From Bacteroidales bacterium (GTDB lineage: Bacteria > Bacteroidota > Bacteroidia > Bacteroidales > VadinHA17): DNA of 64,000 nucleotides. Shown here one piece after another: positions 54,964 through 63,944 of this stretch. The stretch is from NCBI GenBank assembly GCA_016928075.1, contig JAFGLJ010000028.1:17490-81489 (forward strand). The letters run 5' to 3'. The first letter of the stretch is position 1; every line of letters begins with the position of its first letter. The notes below the pieces were generated by a model that saw only the letters and a program-made list of their open reading frames with translations, was not told the origin of the DNA and ran no database searches. Both the position numbers and the translations under genes were made by a program.

Positions 54964-54999
54964 ATATCTTAATCGAGTTGCAAAGCACCATTAAGATAT
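54964..54999 (-). terminator. Hairpin over the stop codon of the methyltransferase/ATP-grasp gene
   Basis: ATATCTTAAT (54964-54973) and ATTAAGATAT (54990-54999) form a perfect 10-bp stem with a 16-nt loop, and the stop codon at 54991 lies in one arm. There is no T-run after it, so it may stabilise the 3' end rather than terminate. Confidence 0.45.
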
Positions 55000-56937
55000 T
55001 TTTACTGCCTGCGGTACTATGACATTTATCCTTTGTTCAGTAGCTTCCAGTATTGCCTGCAGCATAGCGGCATAGTCCATACCCTTGTAAGCCGACATCT
55101 TTGCAAGGTGACCGTCCCAGCACCATCCCGGGTTGGGGTTTATTTCAAGTAACCTGGGTGTTCCATGCGCATCAAGTCTCCAGTCGAACCTGACATAATC
55201 CCTGCATTCAAGCCTTTCAGATAGTTTGAGGCTCCATTCAATGATCTGCTTTTTAGTCCGGGCGTCAAGTCGGGCTTCTACAGAACGCAGAAGTTTAAAA
55301 TAGGGTGAATTTTGCAGCCATTTAGCTTCATAACCGCAAATTCTGGGAAGATTTTCAGGAAGAAGTGAATAGTCTTCTTCAATTACAGGAAGGATAGTAT
55401 AGGATTCAGGTGGATTGCCTATAATACCTACAGTAAGGTCTTTACCGGTCAGGAATTCCTCTACCAGAATGGGTTTGTCATAACCAACATTTTCCCTTGT
55501 GGTTACAATGGCATTATTTAATTGTTCAATATTGTAGGCCACACTGTTTTGCGTGATACCAAAACTGGAATCGCCGAAGTTTGGTTTAGCAATTACAGGG
55601 AACTCAATATTCATTTCGAATATATTGTCTTCAGGTTTTATATAGAAAGCATCGGCCACAGGTATGGCCATTTCCTTGGCTATACCTCTTATAAGGGATT
55701 TGTCATAGCAATATGCCAGGCACTGGGGGTTTGAGCCGGAATAAGGTATCTTAAGCATCTCAAGTAATGCAGGTACATGCAGTTCGTACTTCGGATCATT
55801 ATTTAATCCTTCATCACACAGGTTCAGGACAAAATCGATCTGTGGCCTTATCTTGATCATGGTGCTGGCAAGGGTATCATGATTGCTGAGGTATGTGAAT
55901 TTGTAATTCTTGAGTGAACTAAGTGCAATTTTCAGCTTATCCAGGGTATCATAATCATCCTCATCGAATACTGTATCGGGTTTTATAATATCATTTTTTG
56001 AAGGATCGCCCAGGATAACAGCCACATTTTTCAGTCCTGCCACACTTTGTTTTACGGGTGACCATGTTTTAGAAGCCATACCAGTCATGATAATGCGTCG
56101 CTCCATCATGCCAAGATCCTGGTTTCGCCCAGATCCGGTTTTGTACTCATCATGAACCTGTATATTCCTGAACCCTGATTTATAGAGCATTTCTTTCAGG
56201 TTATCCCTGGTATATAATCTTTCGGCATAAAACTGGTCGACTATCACACCTTTTTTGATATTGGATATTACTTCCCGGGATATCAGCCGCTGGTTATCAC
56301 CGGCCAGTGACCGTTCGCGACAGACAAAATGGTTTTTATCAATCCATTCCCAGCTCCTGGGGCTATAATTATCCTTCAGGTAGTTACCATCTGCAACATC
56401 TATCAGGAACTGCCCCTCAGGCTTGAGTACCCTCAGTACCTCCTTAAGTATCTTGACATCATCATCCACACTTTCAAAATAGCCGAAACTGTTACCCAGG
56501 ATCATGACAACATCAAAAGTATCGGTGGGATATGTGAGCTTACGTGCATCTCCTTCCCTGAAGATAACAGGAAGGCCCTCATTCTGATTTGCCTGCCTGG
56601 CCTTATTTATCAGGTAATGTGAACGGTCAAGGCCATATACATGGTTAAAACCCCTTCGTGCCAGCTCAAGTGAATGCCTTCCCTGTCCACATGCAAGGTC
56701 AAGAATTGACTGTTCCTTTTTGAGGTTAAGGATGCCTGTGAACATATCAAGTTCAAAAGCCGTGATACTTTTATCTTCCACAACATCAGCATCTGTTTTC
56801 AGATACATGGAGTTGAAAATCCTGCGCCACCAATCAGGCTTAAGATATTCTTCGAGGTTGCTTACAGGTCCCAGTGAGGGGCTAATGAGCTTGTTATTTC
56901 TTTTATTCCTGTTGATTAGTCCGTTTGTATTTCTCAT
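54991..56937 (-). CDS. SAM methyltransferase - ATP-grasp ligase (Ddl-like) fusion
   Basis: 648 residues. Residues about 30-285 are a class I methyltransferase (motif I ILDLACGQGRHS at 78-89; FDVVMILGNSFGYF; VLKPEGQFLIDVADG). Residues about 300-645 are an ATP-grasp ligase of the D-Ala-D-Ala ligase type: FPVIAKPNFGDSSFGI (446-461), ILVEEFLTGKDLTVGI (490-505) and DYVRFDWRLD ... LLEINPNPG (580-604) with the Mg-binding D/E/N. It couples methyl transfer to ATP-driven amide or peptide bond formation, so a small modified peptide or amino-acid conjugate is the likely product. A 39-residue membrane protein and a divergent AstE-like deacylase are next to it. Confidence 0.9.
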   Translation of the reverse strand: MRNTNGLINRNKRNNKLISPSLGPVSNLEEYLKPDWWRRIFNSMYLKTDADVVEDKSITAFELDMFTGILNLKKEQSILDLACGQGRHSLELARRGFNHVYGLDRSHYLINKARQANQNEGLPVIFREGDARKLTYPTDTFDVVMILGNSFGYFESVDDDVKILKEVLRVLKPEGQFLIDVADGNYLKDNYSPRSWEWIDKNHFVCRERSLAGDNQRLISREVISNIKKGVIVDQFYAERLYTRDNLKEMLYKSGFRNIQVHDEYKTGSGRNQDLGMMERRIIMTGMASKTWSPVKQSVAGLKNVAVILGDPSKNDIIKPDTVFDEDDYDTLDKLKIALSSLKNYKFTYLSNHDTLASTMIKIRPQIDFVLNLCDEGLNNDPKYELHVPALLEMLKIPYSGSNPQCLAYCYDKSLIRGIAKEMAIPVADAFYIKPEDNIFEMNIEFPVIAKPNFGDSSFGITQNSVAYNIEQLNNAIVTTRENVGYDKPILVEEFLTGKDLTVGIIGNPPESYTILPVIEEDYSLLPENLPRICGYEAKWLQNSPYFKLLRSVEARLDARTKKQIIEWSLKLSERLECRDYVRFDWRLDAHGTPRLLEINPNPGWCWDGHLAKMSAYKGMDYAAMLQAILEATEQRINVIVPQAVKIS

Positions 56938-56980
56938 CAGTAAGTTAATTGTAAATTATAGTGTTATGGTGATCAAATTA

Positions 56981-57100
56981 TCAGGTTATAAGTAAAAGAG
57001 AAATAATGAGTATTGTTATTACCACAAGCGTGATAACCATAGCAATGACATTTCCTTTACGCTGCTGTTTTTTTACTTTATTTGAGATTATATCAACCAT
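56981..57100 (-). CDS. 39-residue single-pass membrane miniprotein
   Basis: Short reading frame in the 330-nt gap upstream of the methyltransferase/ATP-grasp gene, on the same strand and 43 nt before its start codon. It has a charged N-terminus (VDIISNKVKKQQRKG) and one hydrophobic helix (VIAMVITLVVITILIISLLLI split over residues 18-38). The amino-acid pattern is that of a real anchored microprotein, but no homologue can be checked here and the ribosome binding site is weak. Confidence 0.45.
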   Translation of the reverse strand: MVDIISNKVKKQQRKGNVIAMVITLVVITILIISLLLIT

Positions 57101-57267
57101 ATCTATTATTAATTTTTCAGAATTAAGACGTAATAATCCCGGATGGTAACAGGATTGAGAAGGATTTTTATGTTACAAATGATTCTTTTTACGTCATAAG
57201 ATAAAATGATGTCCTGTTAACCAGGATGTTATCATGTTAATAAATATTTAATCAATAGTAATGTAAT

Positions 57268-58251
57268 ATGATAAAAACAGGTGGAGAAATATATCGCGTG
57301 AAAAAAATAAGAACGCATTATTTTTTTCTCAAAGTAATGACCGGTTACGATCTGTCAAAAAGGAGGATACCTGTGATGGAGATGGAAAGTTCCACAAAAG
57401 GGCCACAGGTAGTTCTAACGGCATGTATGCATGGAGATGAGACAGGTGGTACGGTTGTTGTGCATGAGCTGTTCAGGATACTTAAACGCAGTTTGAGATG
57501 CGGAAAAGTACTGGCATTCCCAATTCTGAATCCTTTTGGATTTGAAATTACCAGCAGGAGGATAAGCATAAGCAATGAAGATCTGAACCGTTCATTCCCG
57601 GGTAATATAAATGGGTCACTGGCCCAGAGGATAGCGGCCATAGTGATGGATAATATTATTAAAAGGAAACCTGACCTGGTGCTTGACCTGCATAACGACT
57701 GGAATAAATCAATACCATATACTATAATCGATAATATTGACGATTCAGTTGTTTTATTAAATCTTCACAGGTATGCCAGGATATCAAAACTGCCGGCCAT
57801 ACAGGAATCAGAAAAGATAAGCTCGTCCCTTTCTTACTGTCTCAATGTGAGTGGCATTCCTTCTTTAACCTTTGAACTTGGTGAATCTTTAATTATTAAT
57901 GAGAAAAATGTTGTGTATGGAATAAATGCTGTGCTTAATATTCTTTCAGTACTTGACATGCTATCACATAGGGATGATTTACCCGGTTTCGAGTTACCAC
58001 AGGAGGTAAGGAACAGTATTTTAACATACTCTGCAGGTCCTGTTTGTTCGAGGAGCGGGATTTTAAGGTTCTCAAAAAAACCAGGTGATCTGGTGAAAAA
58101 AGGTGACAGACTGGCAAGGGTGTACAATGCATTTGGCAAGCTTACAGAAACCATTACAGCTAAACAGGCCGGAATAATCCTGGGCCATAATGATTATGCC
58201 GTAGCCTACCCGGGATCACCAGTTATGGCATTCGGTGTGCATGATTCGTGA
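57268..58251 (+). CDS. Succinylglutamate desuccinylase/aspartoacylase-like (AstE, M14-type) deacylase
   Basis: 327 residues. HGDE (H55, E58) and LVLDLHND (H142) are the zinc triad of AstE/aspartoacylase enzymes; LNPFGFEITSRRISISNEDLNRSFPG is the substrate loop, and TFELGESL holds the catalytic Glu. The C-terminal 90 residues form the usual beta-domain. It removes an acyl group from an N-acyl amino acid. Divergent from the methyltransferase/ATP-grasp gene across a shared 167-nt control region; ATP-grasp plus AstE neighbours are a known pairing in amino-acid ligase loci, so they may act on one metabolite. Confidence 0.88.
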   Translation: MIKTGGEIYRVKKIRTHYFFLKVMTGYDLSKRRIPVMEMESSTKGPQVVLTACMHGDETGGTVVVHELFRILKRSLRCGKVLAFPILNPFGFEITSRRISISNEDLNRSFPGNINGSLAQRIAAIVMDNIIKRKPDLVLDLHNDWNKSIPYTIIDNIDDSVVLLNLHRYARISKLPAIQESEKISSSLSYCLNVSGIPSLTFELGESLIINEKNVVYGINAVLNILSVLDMLSHRDDLPGFELPQEVRNSILTYSAGPVCSRSGILRFSKKPGDLVKKGDRLARVYNAFGKLTETITAKQAGIILGHNDYAVAYPGSPVMAFGVHDS

Positions 58252-58286
58252 GGAATCATTTTAAAATTACATACTCCTTTCTGGTT

Positions 58287-58305
58287 TGGAAGTACGCATC
58301 TTCCA
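58287..58305. terminator. Hairpin between converging genes
   Basis: TGGAAG-TACGCAT-CTTCCA, 6-bp stem, in the 66-nt gap between the AstE-like gene and the lipoprotein at 58318. Weak, could serve both strands. Confidence 0.4.
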
Positions 58306-58317
58306 TTCCAGGGAAAT

Positions 58318-59004
58318 CTAAAATCCGGGTATTTCTGAAAATGTCACGTTATCCGGAATCCGGAAATATTTGCTATTGACCGGGATATTGGTTTTTATGG
58401 ATGTTACTTCCTGCAGTGAAACAACATTACCGATATTCATTTCCATTTTCATTAGTATACCCTTCCAAATCAGTACTTTCCCCAGGTCTCCCTTATAAAC
58501 CGTACATTCCTTACCCTGGTACATTTCTGTTCCGCTCCTCATCATACCCATCTGCTCATACATGGAGGTGGTATAGGATTCCATATCTCCTTCCTTGGCT
58601 TCCATCATCATTTTTATCATAGGATTCTTTGCTTTCATTCCTTCGCCCGGTCTTGAAAGATCCCACATATACTGATCTTCACCGATGGTGACAGTCCACC
58701 CCTGGCTTTGCTCACCCTGCATTACCATATCAGCGTAAACGGCACTTTTCATGCCGTAATCATCAAAATAATAGGTTGATTTTCCCGTTTTATCGCCAGA
58801 ATAGGTGTACTCAATGATTCCGGATTTGACTCCAAGCGGTTTGTTGCCCCTGCTGTCAGGTTCAGTTTCTGCTTCTTCAGGTTTAACAGCTTCAGTTTGT
58901 GACTGAGTTCCCTCATCTGAAGGCTTGGTATTTGACCTGCAGCCGTTCAATAGAAAAAGAGCAGGTATTAGGATGACAAGCGTGATAAATGGTGTTGTTT
59001 TCAT
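58318..59004 (-). CDS. DUF4412-like lipoprotein
   Basis: 228 residues, lipobox LNGC (C22) then a Glu/Thr-rich linker (to about 55). The mature domain (IIEYTYSGDKTGKSTYYFDDYG ... GMMRSGTEMYQGKECTVYKGDLG) resembles the LolA/DUF4412-type half-barrel seen in Bacteroidota lipoproteins. Function unknown, probably lipid- or ligand-binding in the periplasm. Downstream of the secreted Ig-like protein by 36 nt, likely one transcript. Confidence 0.6.
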   Translation of the reverse strand: MKTTPFITLVILIPALFLLNGCRSNTKPSDEGTQSQTEAVKPEEAETEPDSRGNKPLGVKSGIIEYTYSGDKTGKSTYYFDDYGMKSAVYADMVMQGEQSQGWTVTIGEDQYMWDLSRPGEGMKAKNPMIKMMMEAKEGDMESYTTSMYEQMGMMRSGTEMYQGKECTVYKGDLGKVLIWKGILMKMEMNIGNVVSLQEVTSIKTNIPVNSKYFRIPDNVTFSEIPGF

Positions 59005-59040
59005 TTTTAAAACATTTAAGTTATATAGCTATACAGAGAA

Positions 59041-60948
59041 TCAATAAGGATTTATTACTATTGTCCAGGTGGTCTGCCATTGCCAGACATCGTCCCGGGA
59101 GTGATCAGTTACATCTCTTGGATTAAGAGTTATACTTTCCCCTTTGATGAATTTTTCATAGGGCACTTCGATATAGTCTCCCATTCTGCCAGTGGTACCA
59201 TCAATCCTTACACCAAAAGGTTCATCGTTATCTGGCTGCCTTGGGTCCTCCCAGCTCGGAAAATATCCGCGAATACCGTCCAGAAAACCATGTGTGATAT
59301 AAATCTTTTTCCCGATCTCCCATATTTTAACCGAAGCATGTAATGAGACATCATAAAACGGAGGTTCGAGACCAAGCAAAGGCAGGGGAGGTTCGCTATT
59401 GAAAGGATCGCTGCACTGCCAATCTTCCACCTTCATGCTCTTTTCATCAGGTTCAAGTTCGGCGATAAGCTTAACATCTTTCCCCGCGGACATTCCTCTT
59501 AGTTGTTGTGGTAAATCTGAACCGATCCATCCTATGTAGTTGTAGTCAGTGTTACTATGGCTGATATTTTCACCTGTAAATTCCATGGATACTGTGTATG
59601 AATAGGGGTAAGGATCTCCTTCTTTCAGTGATCCTGATTCTGTCTCGCGGACTGAAATAATAATCTTATTGGAAATAGTGATTTCAGCTTTTCCCTCAAC
59701 TTTATCAGGATAATCAGGAGGCGTAAATGTCGCATCTATTTCTATGTCTTCATCTTTTTGACCAGCCCTGTAGGTTATTATGGCCAGACCGTTATCATCT
59801 GTCATTACTTTTTCTTCGGGGTTCATAATGCCATCGTTAAGTCCTGAAACCTCAAGATGAATTTCCTGATCAGCAGCCGGGTATTTTTTCCCGTCGGGAT
59901 CAATTTCGTGAAGATCTATTGCGATTTCAATTTCTTCTCCCTTACGGATCCTTTTCTTTTCAGGTGTTACAGTCATTTCCAGACCCCTGATAATGAGTTC
60001 AATTTCTTTTTCAATGCTCGGTTTATTTCCCAGTGGGCATGTAGACAGGAAAAATTTTTCCTTTACCGGATCAATACCTTTCTCAAGCGTATATTCCCCT
60101 ACTGCATTACCTTCTTCATTTACAAGAATATACTGGATCACCCCGTTTGAAAATTCTAATTTGCAGTTTTCTCCAGGTTCAATTTTTCCCCGTTCGGTCT
60201 TATCGGGAAATCGTACCGGTTGGCTGTGATAAGATTTGTAATATGCGGGTTTACCGTTACAACTTTTAACATTTTCATAGATTTTCATCTTCCTGGTATC
60301 TTCAGACAGTGGGGAGATGTATTCTTTTTCCAGTTCCGTTTCTACTGCAGGGACACGGGGAGGCACAGGGCGTTCACTTTCCCTGTCTTCAATGATGTTG
60401 ACCATTCTCCAATACTTTCCTACATTATCGGCAATAGCCTGATTAATATCTTTACCGCTTGTAATTTCTATCTTTAATATATATCTGCGATTAGGAATAC
60501 AATTTGAGTTAGCGATCAGAGATGATATTATCATATAGTTTGTGTACTCACTTTTATACACGGGAGGAACTACATAAATTTTATCACCATCAATAATAGT
60601 CTGCTCAGGAAGGACTTCAATATCATCACCCCCACCTGAAAGGCCAATATGAGTTTTAAACAAATAATCATGATCAATAGCAGGATTGGCTGAAAGTGGA
60701 ACGAAGTTAATTTCAGGTGAATTATTTATCAGGCTATTCATTAGTTCCGATTCAATATATTTTAGCCAATCTGATTTACTTTTCTCAGGATAGCCAAGAT
60801 TAAGCTGCTCAAATACTTCATCATATACTTCTTCAACTCTTACACCAACGGTGATTTTCGGACAGCTGCTTTCCTGGGCGTATACGAAATGTGGAAATAA
60901 CAGGGGCAGAACAAAACAGAAGATAAATACAGGTTTTTTCATGATCAT
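59041..60948 (-). CDS. Secreted protein with Ig-like (Big_1-type) domain
   Basis: 635 residues, signal peptide (VFIFCFVLPLLFPHFVYAQ) from ATG 60948 or 60942. Residues 25-220 hold a TolB-N-like alpha/beta domain (KITVGVRVEEVYDEVFEQLN; VEVLPEQTIIDGDKIYVVPP region). About 300-440 carries a Big_1-type Ig domain (GLEMTVTPEKKRIRKGEEIEI; DDNGLAIITYRAGQ). The last 200 residues are a beta domain unlike anything I can name. A TAGCTTTA box (minus strand, 60975-60982) is a near-match -7 element. Same domain plan as the lipoprotein at 34816-36480, so the two may be paralogues. Confidence 0.55.
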   Translation of the reverse strand: MIMKKPVFIFCFVLPLLFPHFVYAQESSCPKITVGVRVEEVYDEVFEQLNLGYPEKSKSDWLKYIESELMNSLINNSPEINFVPLSANPAIDHDYLFKTHIGLSGGGDDIEVLPEQTIIDGDKIYVVPPVYKSEYTNYMIISSLIANSNCIPNRRYILKIEITSGKDINQAIADNVGKYWRMVNIIEDRESERPVPPRVPAVETELEKEYISPLSEDTRKMKIYENVKSCNGKPAYYKSYHSQPVRFPDKTERGKIEPGENCKLEFSNGVIQYILVNEEGNAVGEYTLEKGIDPVKEKFFLSTCPLGNKPSIEKEIELIIRGLEMTVTPEKKRIRKGEEIEIAIDLHEIDPDGKKYPAADQEIHLEVSGLNDGIMNPEEKVMTDDNGLAIITYRAGQKDEDIEIDATFTPPDYPDKVEGKAEITISNKIIISVRETESGSLKEGDPYPYSYTVSMEFTGENISHSNTDYNYIGWIGSDLPQQLRGMSAGKDVKLIAELEPDEKSMKVEDWQCSDPFNSEPPLPLLGLEPPFYDVSLHASVKIWEIGKKIYITHGFLDGIRGYFPSWEDPRQPDNDEPFGVRIDGTTGRMGDYIEVPYEKFIKGESITLNPRDVTDHSRDDVWQWQTTWTIVINPY

Positions 60949-61166
60949 AACTTACTATAAGGCAAACTGTTCAATAAAGCTACGAGTAAAATACGGATTA
61001 ATCCAGTAATGATTGTAATAAATTTTGTTTTACCAGTATCTTCTTTTGATAAACATGCATTCTTATAATATGACGCAAAAAATCCTGGCAGGTAACAGCC
61101 GGTTCAGTATTTTGATTTAAGCAGAAAAAATTATTATCGCGATCTGTTTTTTTTCACATCTTAAGA

Positions 61167-61174
61167 TAACTTTG
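61167..61174 (+). promoter_or_regulatory. -7 element of the ECF sigma factor gene
   Basis: TAACTTTG, an exact TAnnTTTG match, 21 nt before the ATG. A T-run lies at the -33 position. Confidence 0.55.
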
Positions 61175-61195
61175 TAGTGACAATATTGGAAAGAA

Positions 61196-61768
61196 ATGCG
61201 ATCTGACAACAGGCATTCACTTGTTGATGAGGATATCATCAGGAAAATACTGGATGAGAAAAACACTGAATATTATGATATTCTTTATAAGAGATATTTC
61301 CCTAAAGTGCTGGATAAGTGTTACGGCATTGTAAAAAGCAGGAATCTTGCAGAGGAGCTGGCCGAAGATATCTTAAGCAATACATACGAAAAGCTATCTT
61401 CTTATAAAAAGATATCCTCTTTTTCATCCTGGTTGTATTCAATAACTTACAACTATTGCATAGATTACCTTCGTAAGAAGAACAAGCTGCACTATCCCAG
61501 ATGGAGCAGCGAAAACGAAATCCCCGAGATACCTGATGAGACAGATGAAAATATTGAAAACATTAGTTATGATAATCTTATGGCTGTTCTTGACCAGATA
61601 CACCCGGAGGAAAAGGCTTTATTGCTCATGAAGTACAAGGATAATATACCGATAAAGCAGATTAGCGCGGCTCTCAGGATAAGTGATGATGCGGCAAAGA
61701 TGCGGCTCAAAAGAGCTCGCACCAGGGTATTGTATCTATATAATCAGAGGTATATGAAAGACCTGTAA
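61196..61768 (+). CDS. ECF-type RNA polymerase sigma factor
   Basis: 190 residues. Sigma-70 region 2 (FPKVLDKCYGIVKSRNLAEELAEDILSNTYEKL ... FSSWLYSITYNYCIDYLRKKNK) and region 4 (IHPEEKALLLMKYKDNIPIKQISAALRISDDAAKMRLKRARTRV). No anti-sigma with a FecR or zinc domain follows; the next gene is a PepSY-like protein 48 nt downstream, which could be regulated or regulatory. No TonB receptor is adjacent, unlike FecI-type sets. Confidence 0.92.
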   Translation: MRSDNRHSLVDEDIIRKILDEKNTEYYDILYKRYFPKVLDKCYGIVKSRNLAEELAEDILSNTYEKLSSYKKISSFSSWLYSITYNYCIDYLRKKNKLHYPRWSSENEIPEIPDETDENIENISYDNLMAVLDQIHPEEKALLLMKYKDNIPIKQISAALRISDDAAKMRLKRARTRVLYLYNQRYMKDL

Positions 61769-61816
61769 TTGTTACCTGTTGATTTTTTTACGTCATTATA
61801 TTAAAACGAGCTTAAT

Positions 61817-62215
61817 ATGGATGAATTTCTCAGAAAAGTAATTGAAGGTGATGGTAGTACTCCGCCTGCAGATTGTTTGGATGCATTTAAGGATAAGTTC
61901 AGTAACGCTATAAACGTTGAATGGCATGCCAGGGAAGATTATTATGAGGCTGTTTTTTATAAGAATAAACTGGAACATGTTGCCGTGTTTACACCGTCAG
62001 GTGTTTTATCCGAATATAAGTTAATGCTGCCAGAAGGATACCTGCCCGGTAAAATAATTGATCAGCTTAAAGAAAGAGGGGAGATAATGAATGCTGTTTT
62101 AAGGAATAAGGGAAATTCCATTGAATATGAGGTAATTATTTTCGACAGCAATCTCAAGAGGATAATGATGATTTTTTCAGAACAAGGTAAGATATTAACA
62201 AGCAAAGAATTATAA
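61817..62215 (+). CDS. PepSY-like small protein in the sigma-factor unit
   Basis: 132 residues, no signal peptide. FKDKFSNAINVEWHAREDYYEAVFYKNKLEHVAVFTPSGVLSEYK has the W-x3-5-Y-x-A-x-F plan of PepSY-like (beta-lactamase-inhibitor-like) domains common in Bacteroidota; a second, degenerate module follows (NSIEYEVIIFDSNLKRIMMIFSEQGKIL). The N-terminal MDEFLRKVIEGDGSTPP could contact the sigma factor. It may act as an anti-sigma or as a target of it; both are inference. Confidence 0.5.
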   Translation: MDEFLRKVIEGDGSTPPADCLDAFKDKFSNAINVEWHAREDYYEAVFYKNKLEHVAVFTPSGVLSEYKLMLPEGYLPGKIIDQLKERGEIMNAVLRNKGNSIEYEVIIFDSNLKRIMMIFSEQGKILTSKEL

Positions 62216-62314
62216 GATGAGAGACTAAAGTATTATGAATTGCGGCTCATCCGCCCTGTGCTGGTTCAAGAATAGATTTCAAAATATCGAGCAAGTTTTC
62301 CATGAAGGTGGCGT

Positions 62315-63091
62315 TTAAGGGTTAATGTTGGGGATATCAGTTCTTTTGCAGATAATAATGAACTCCTTTGAATCCTTATCCAGGGGTTTCCCCTCGTAAT
62401 CTCCTATTATCCGGTATTCATCAAAATAGGAACGTTCTATGAGATGTTCCAGTTCATACCTGAAGAAGAACCTCAGGGGAACCTTCCATTCCTCAATTTT
62501 TGTCCGGTCATCTTCTTCCCACTCCAGGCGGAATAAGACATTTATCACCTGGTTCACCAGGTCAGGGATGGATGTGACAATGCGCCTGAGCTTTTTTCCC
62601 GGCTCATATTCATCGTCAAAATCTGTTTGTTTGCAAATGCCGTTCTTGAGTATGCCGGGGTCAGGCACAAAGACATCAAAAACAAAACTACCACCACTGT
62701 TAAGGTGCTGATAAACATTATTAAGAGCCTTGATCTGTTCTTCCTTATCCATAAGGTGCATTATCACCCTGAAAGGTGCAATTACAAGGTCGAACTTAAA
62801 ATCAAAACTGAAATCGACAATACTCTGAAGGCTGATACGGTGATGATATTTCCTGTCAAGTTTACCGTATAAAATATCCAGCATAGACTGACTGATATCA
62901 ATTCCATAAATATCAGCTCCGTCTTTAATGGCATTCATAAAGAGACGACCCGTACCAACACCTATTTCAAGTACCTTTCCGTTGGTTTGTCTTGCGAGGT
63001 TGCGAAAATATTCACTATCGGCTCTATCTCGCACCCGGTGATAGATTATATCATAAAAACGGGCAAAATTTCTCGGATACATATGTTTCAT
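62315..63091 (-). CDS. Class I SAM-dependent methyltransferase
   Basis: 258 residues. KVLEIGVGTGRLFMNAIKDGADIYGIDIS is motif I with the acidic residue of strand 2, and FDLVIAPFRVIMHLMDKEEQIKAL is motif IV. The late RYELEHLIERSYFDEYRIIGDYEGKPL is typical of small-molecule methyltransferases. Substrate unknown. It lies 31 nt after the MBL-fold gene on the same strand, so they may be co-transcribed. Confidence 0.9.
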   Translation of the reverse strand: MKHMYPRNFARFYDIIYHRVRDRADSEYFRNLARQTNGKVLEIGVGTGRLFMNAIKDGADIYGIDISQSMLDILYGKLDRKYHHRISLQSIVDFSFDFKFDLVIAPFRVIMHLMDKEEQIKALNNVYQHLNSGGSFVFDVFVPDPGILKNGICKQTDFDDEYEPGKKLRRIVTSIPDLVNQVINVLFRLEWEEDDRTKIEEWKVPLRFFFRYELEHLIERSYFDEYRIIGDYEGKPLDKDSKEFIIICKRTDIPNINP

Positions 63092-63121
63092 GCTAGCTGC
63101 AGATATTTATTTTATGAAATT

Positions 63122-63901
63122 TTATAATTCAAATACCTGACCTGTTTTGATCGCATCCATCCCAAAGGCCAGATGGAATGTTGCGAGGGCAGGCAGTGCT
63201 GTGCAATGAGAAGGATATACATATTTTACCTGGTTGTCTTTAAGGTATTTTATTGTTTCCCTGGTTTGCTCATTGTCCTGTTTAAGGTGGAATCCACCCA
63301 TAATACCGTATATCCTATCTTCTCCGCTTACTTTCTTTGCATGTTCCAGCGTGTTAACAATCCCTGCATGGCCACAGCCGGTGACAACAAAAATTCCTTC
63401 TTTAAGTATCAGGGCAAGAGCACTGTCATCCATCACAAAATCAGGTTTCCCATCCTCAAATATGAATCCTGTTTGTTTTGACTCGAATGATGTGATCCGC
63501 GGTATCTCACCCAGGAAGATTATATTCGGACTTATCCTGTATGGATCGGAGGTGGTTACCAGGTCGAACCTTGCTGATATTTCACTGAATGTATTCTTCA
63601 ATCCAATGTATTTACATCCTGTCGTGCTGTACCTTTTGACAAAGCACCCGGGATGACATATAAGCCTGCCTCCCTTAATGTACTGGAGACCATTTCCATG
63701 ATCATAGTGACCGTGACTCAGGATCATCATATCGATATTATTCATATCAATACCCATAATTCCTGCATTTACAAGGAAGAGATCGCTCTGCCCGGTGTCA
63801 AAGAGTATTCTTTGCCCATCATGCTCAATGAGATAGGAAAGCCCATGTTCTGAACCGGTGTATGTTCCCGGAAAGTTTTCAGTAAGTATGGATATTTTCA
63901 T
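63122..63901 (-). CDS. MBL-fold metallohydrolase (DHPR-cleavage-like, COG1237)
   Basis: 259 residues from ATG 63901; the frame is open 21 codons upstream to a TTG, but MKISILTENFPG is the family-typical start. MILSHGHYDHGNGL is the HxHxDH zinc motif; VTGCGHAGIVNTLEHAKKV and YGIMGGFHLK supply the other ligands. COG1237 proteins include the archaeal methanopterin-pathway phosphate synthase and many bacterial hydrolases of unknown substrate. Upstream lies a 14-mer tandem repeat. Confidence 0.9.
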   Translation of the reverse strand: MKISILTENFPGTYTGSEHGLSYLIEHDGQRILFDTGQSDLFLVNAGIMGIDMNNIDMMILSHGHYDHGNGLQYIKGGRLICHPGCFVKRYSTTGCKYIGLKNTFSEISARFDLVTTSDPYRISPNIIFLGEIPRITSFESKQTGFIFEDGKPDFVMDDSALALILKEGIFVVTGCGHAGIVNTLEHAKKVSGEDRIYGIMGGFHLKQDNEQTRETIKYLKDNQVKYVYPSHCTALPALATFHLAFGMDAIKTGQVFEL

Positions 63902-63944
63902 AAGATTGCGATTGACGACGAAAGGTAAAAGACAAAAGATAAAA

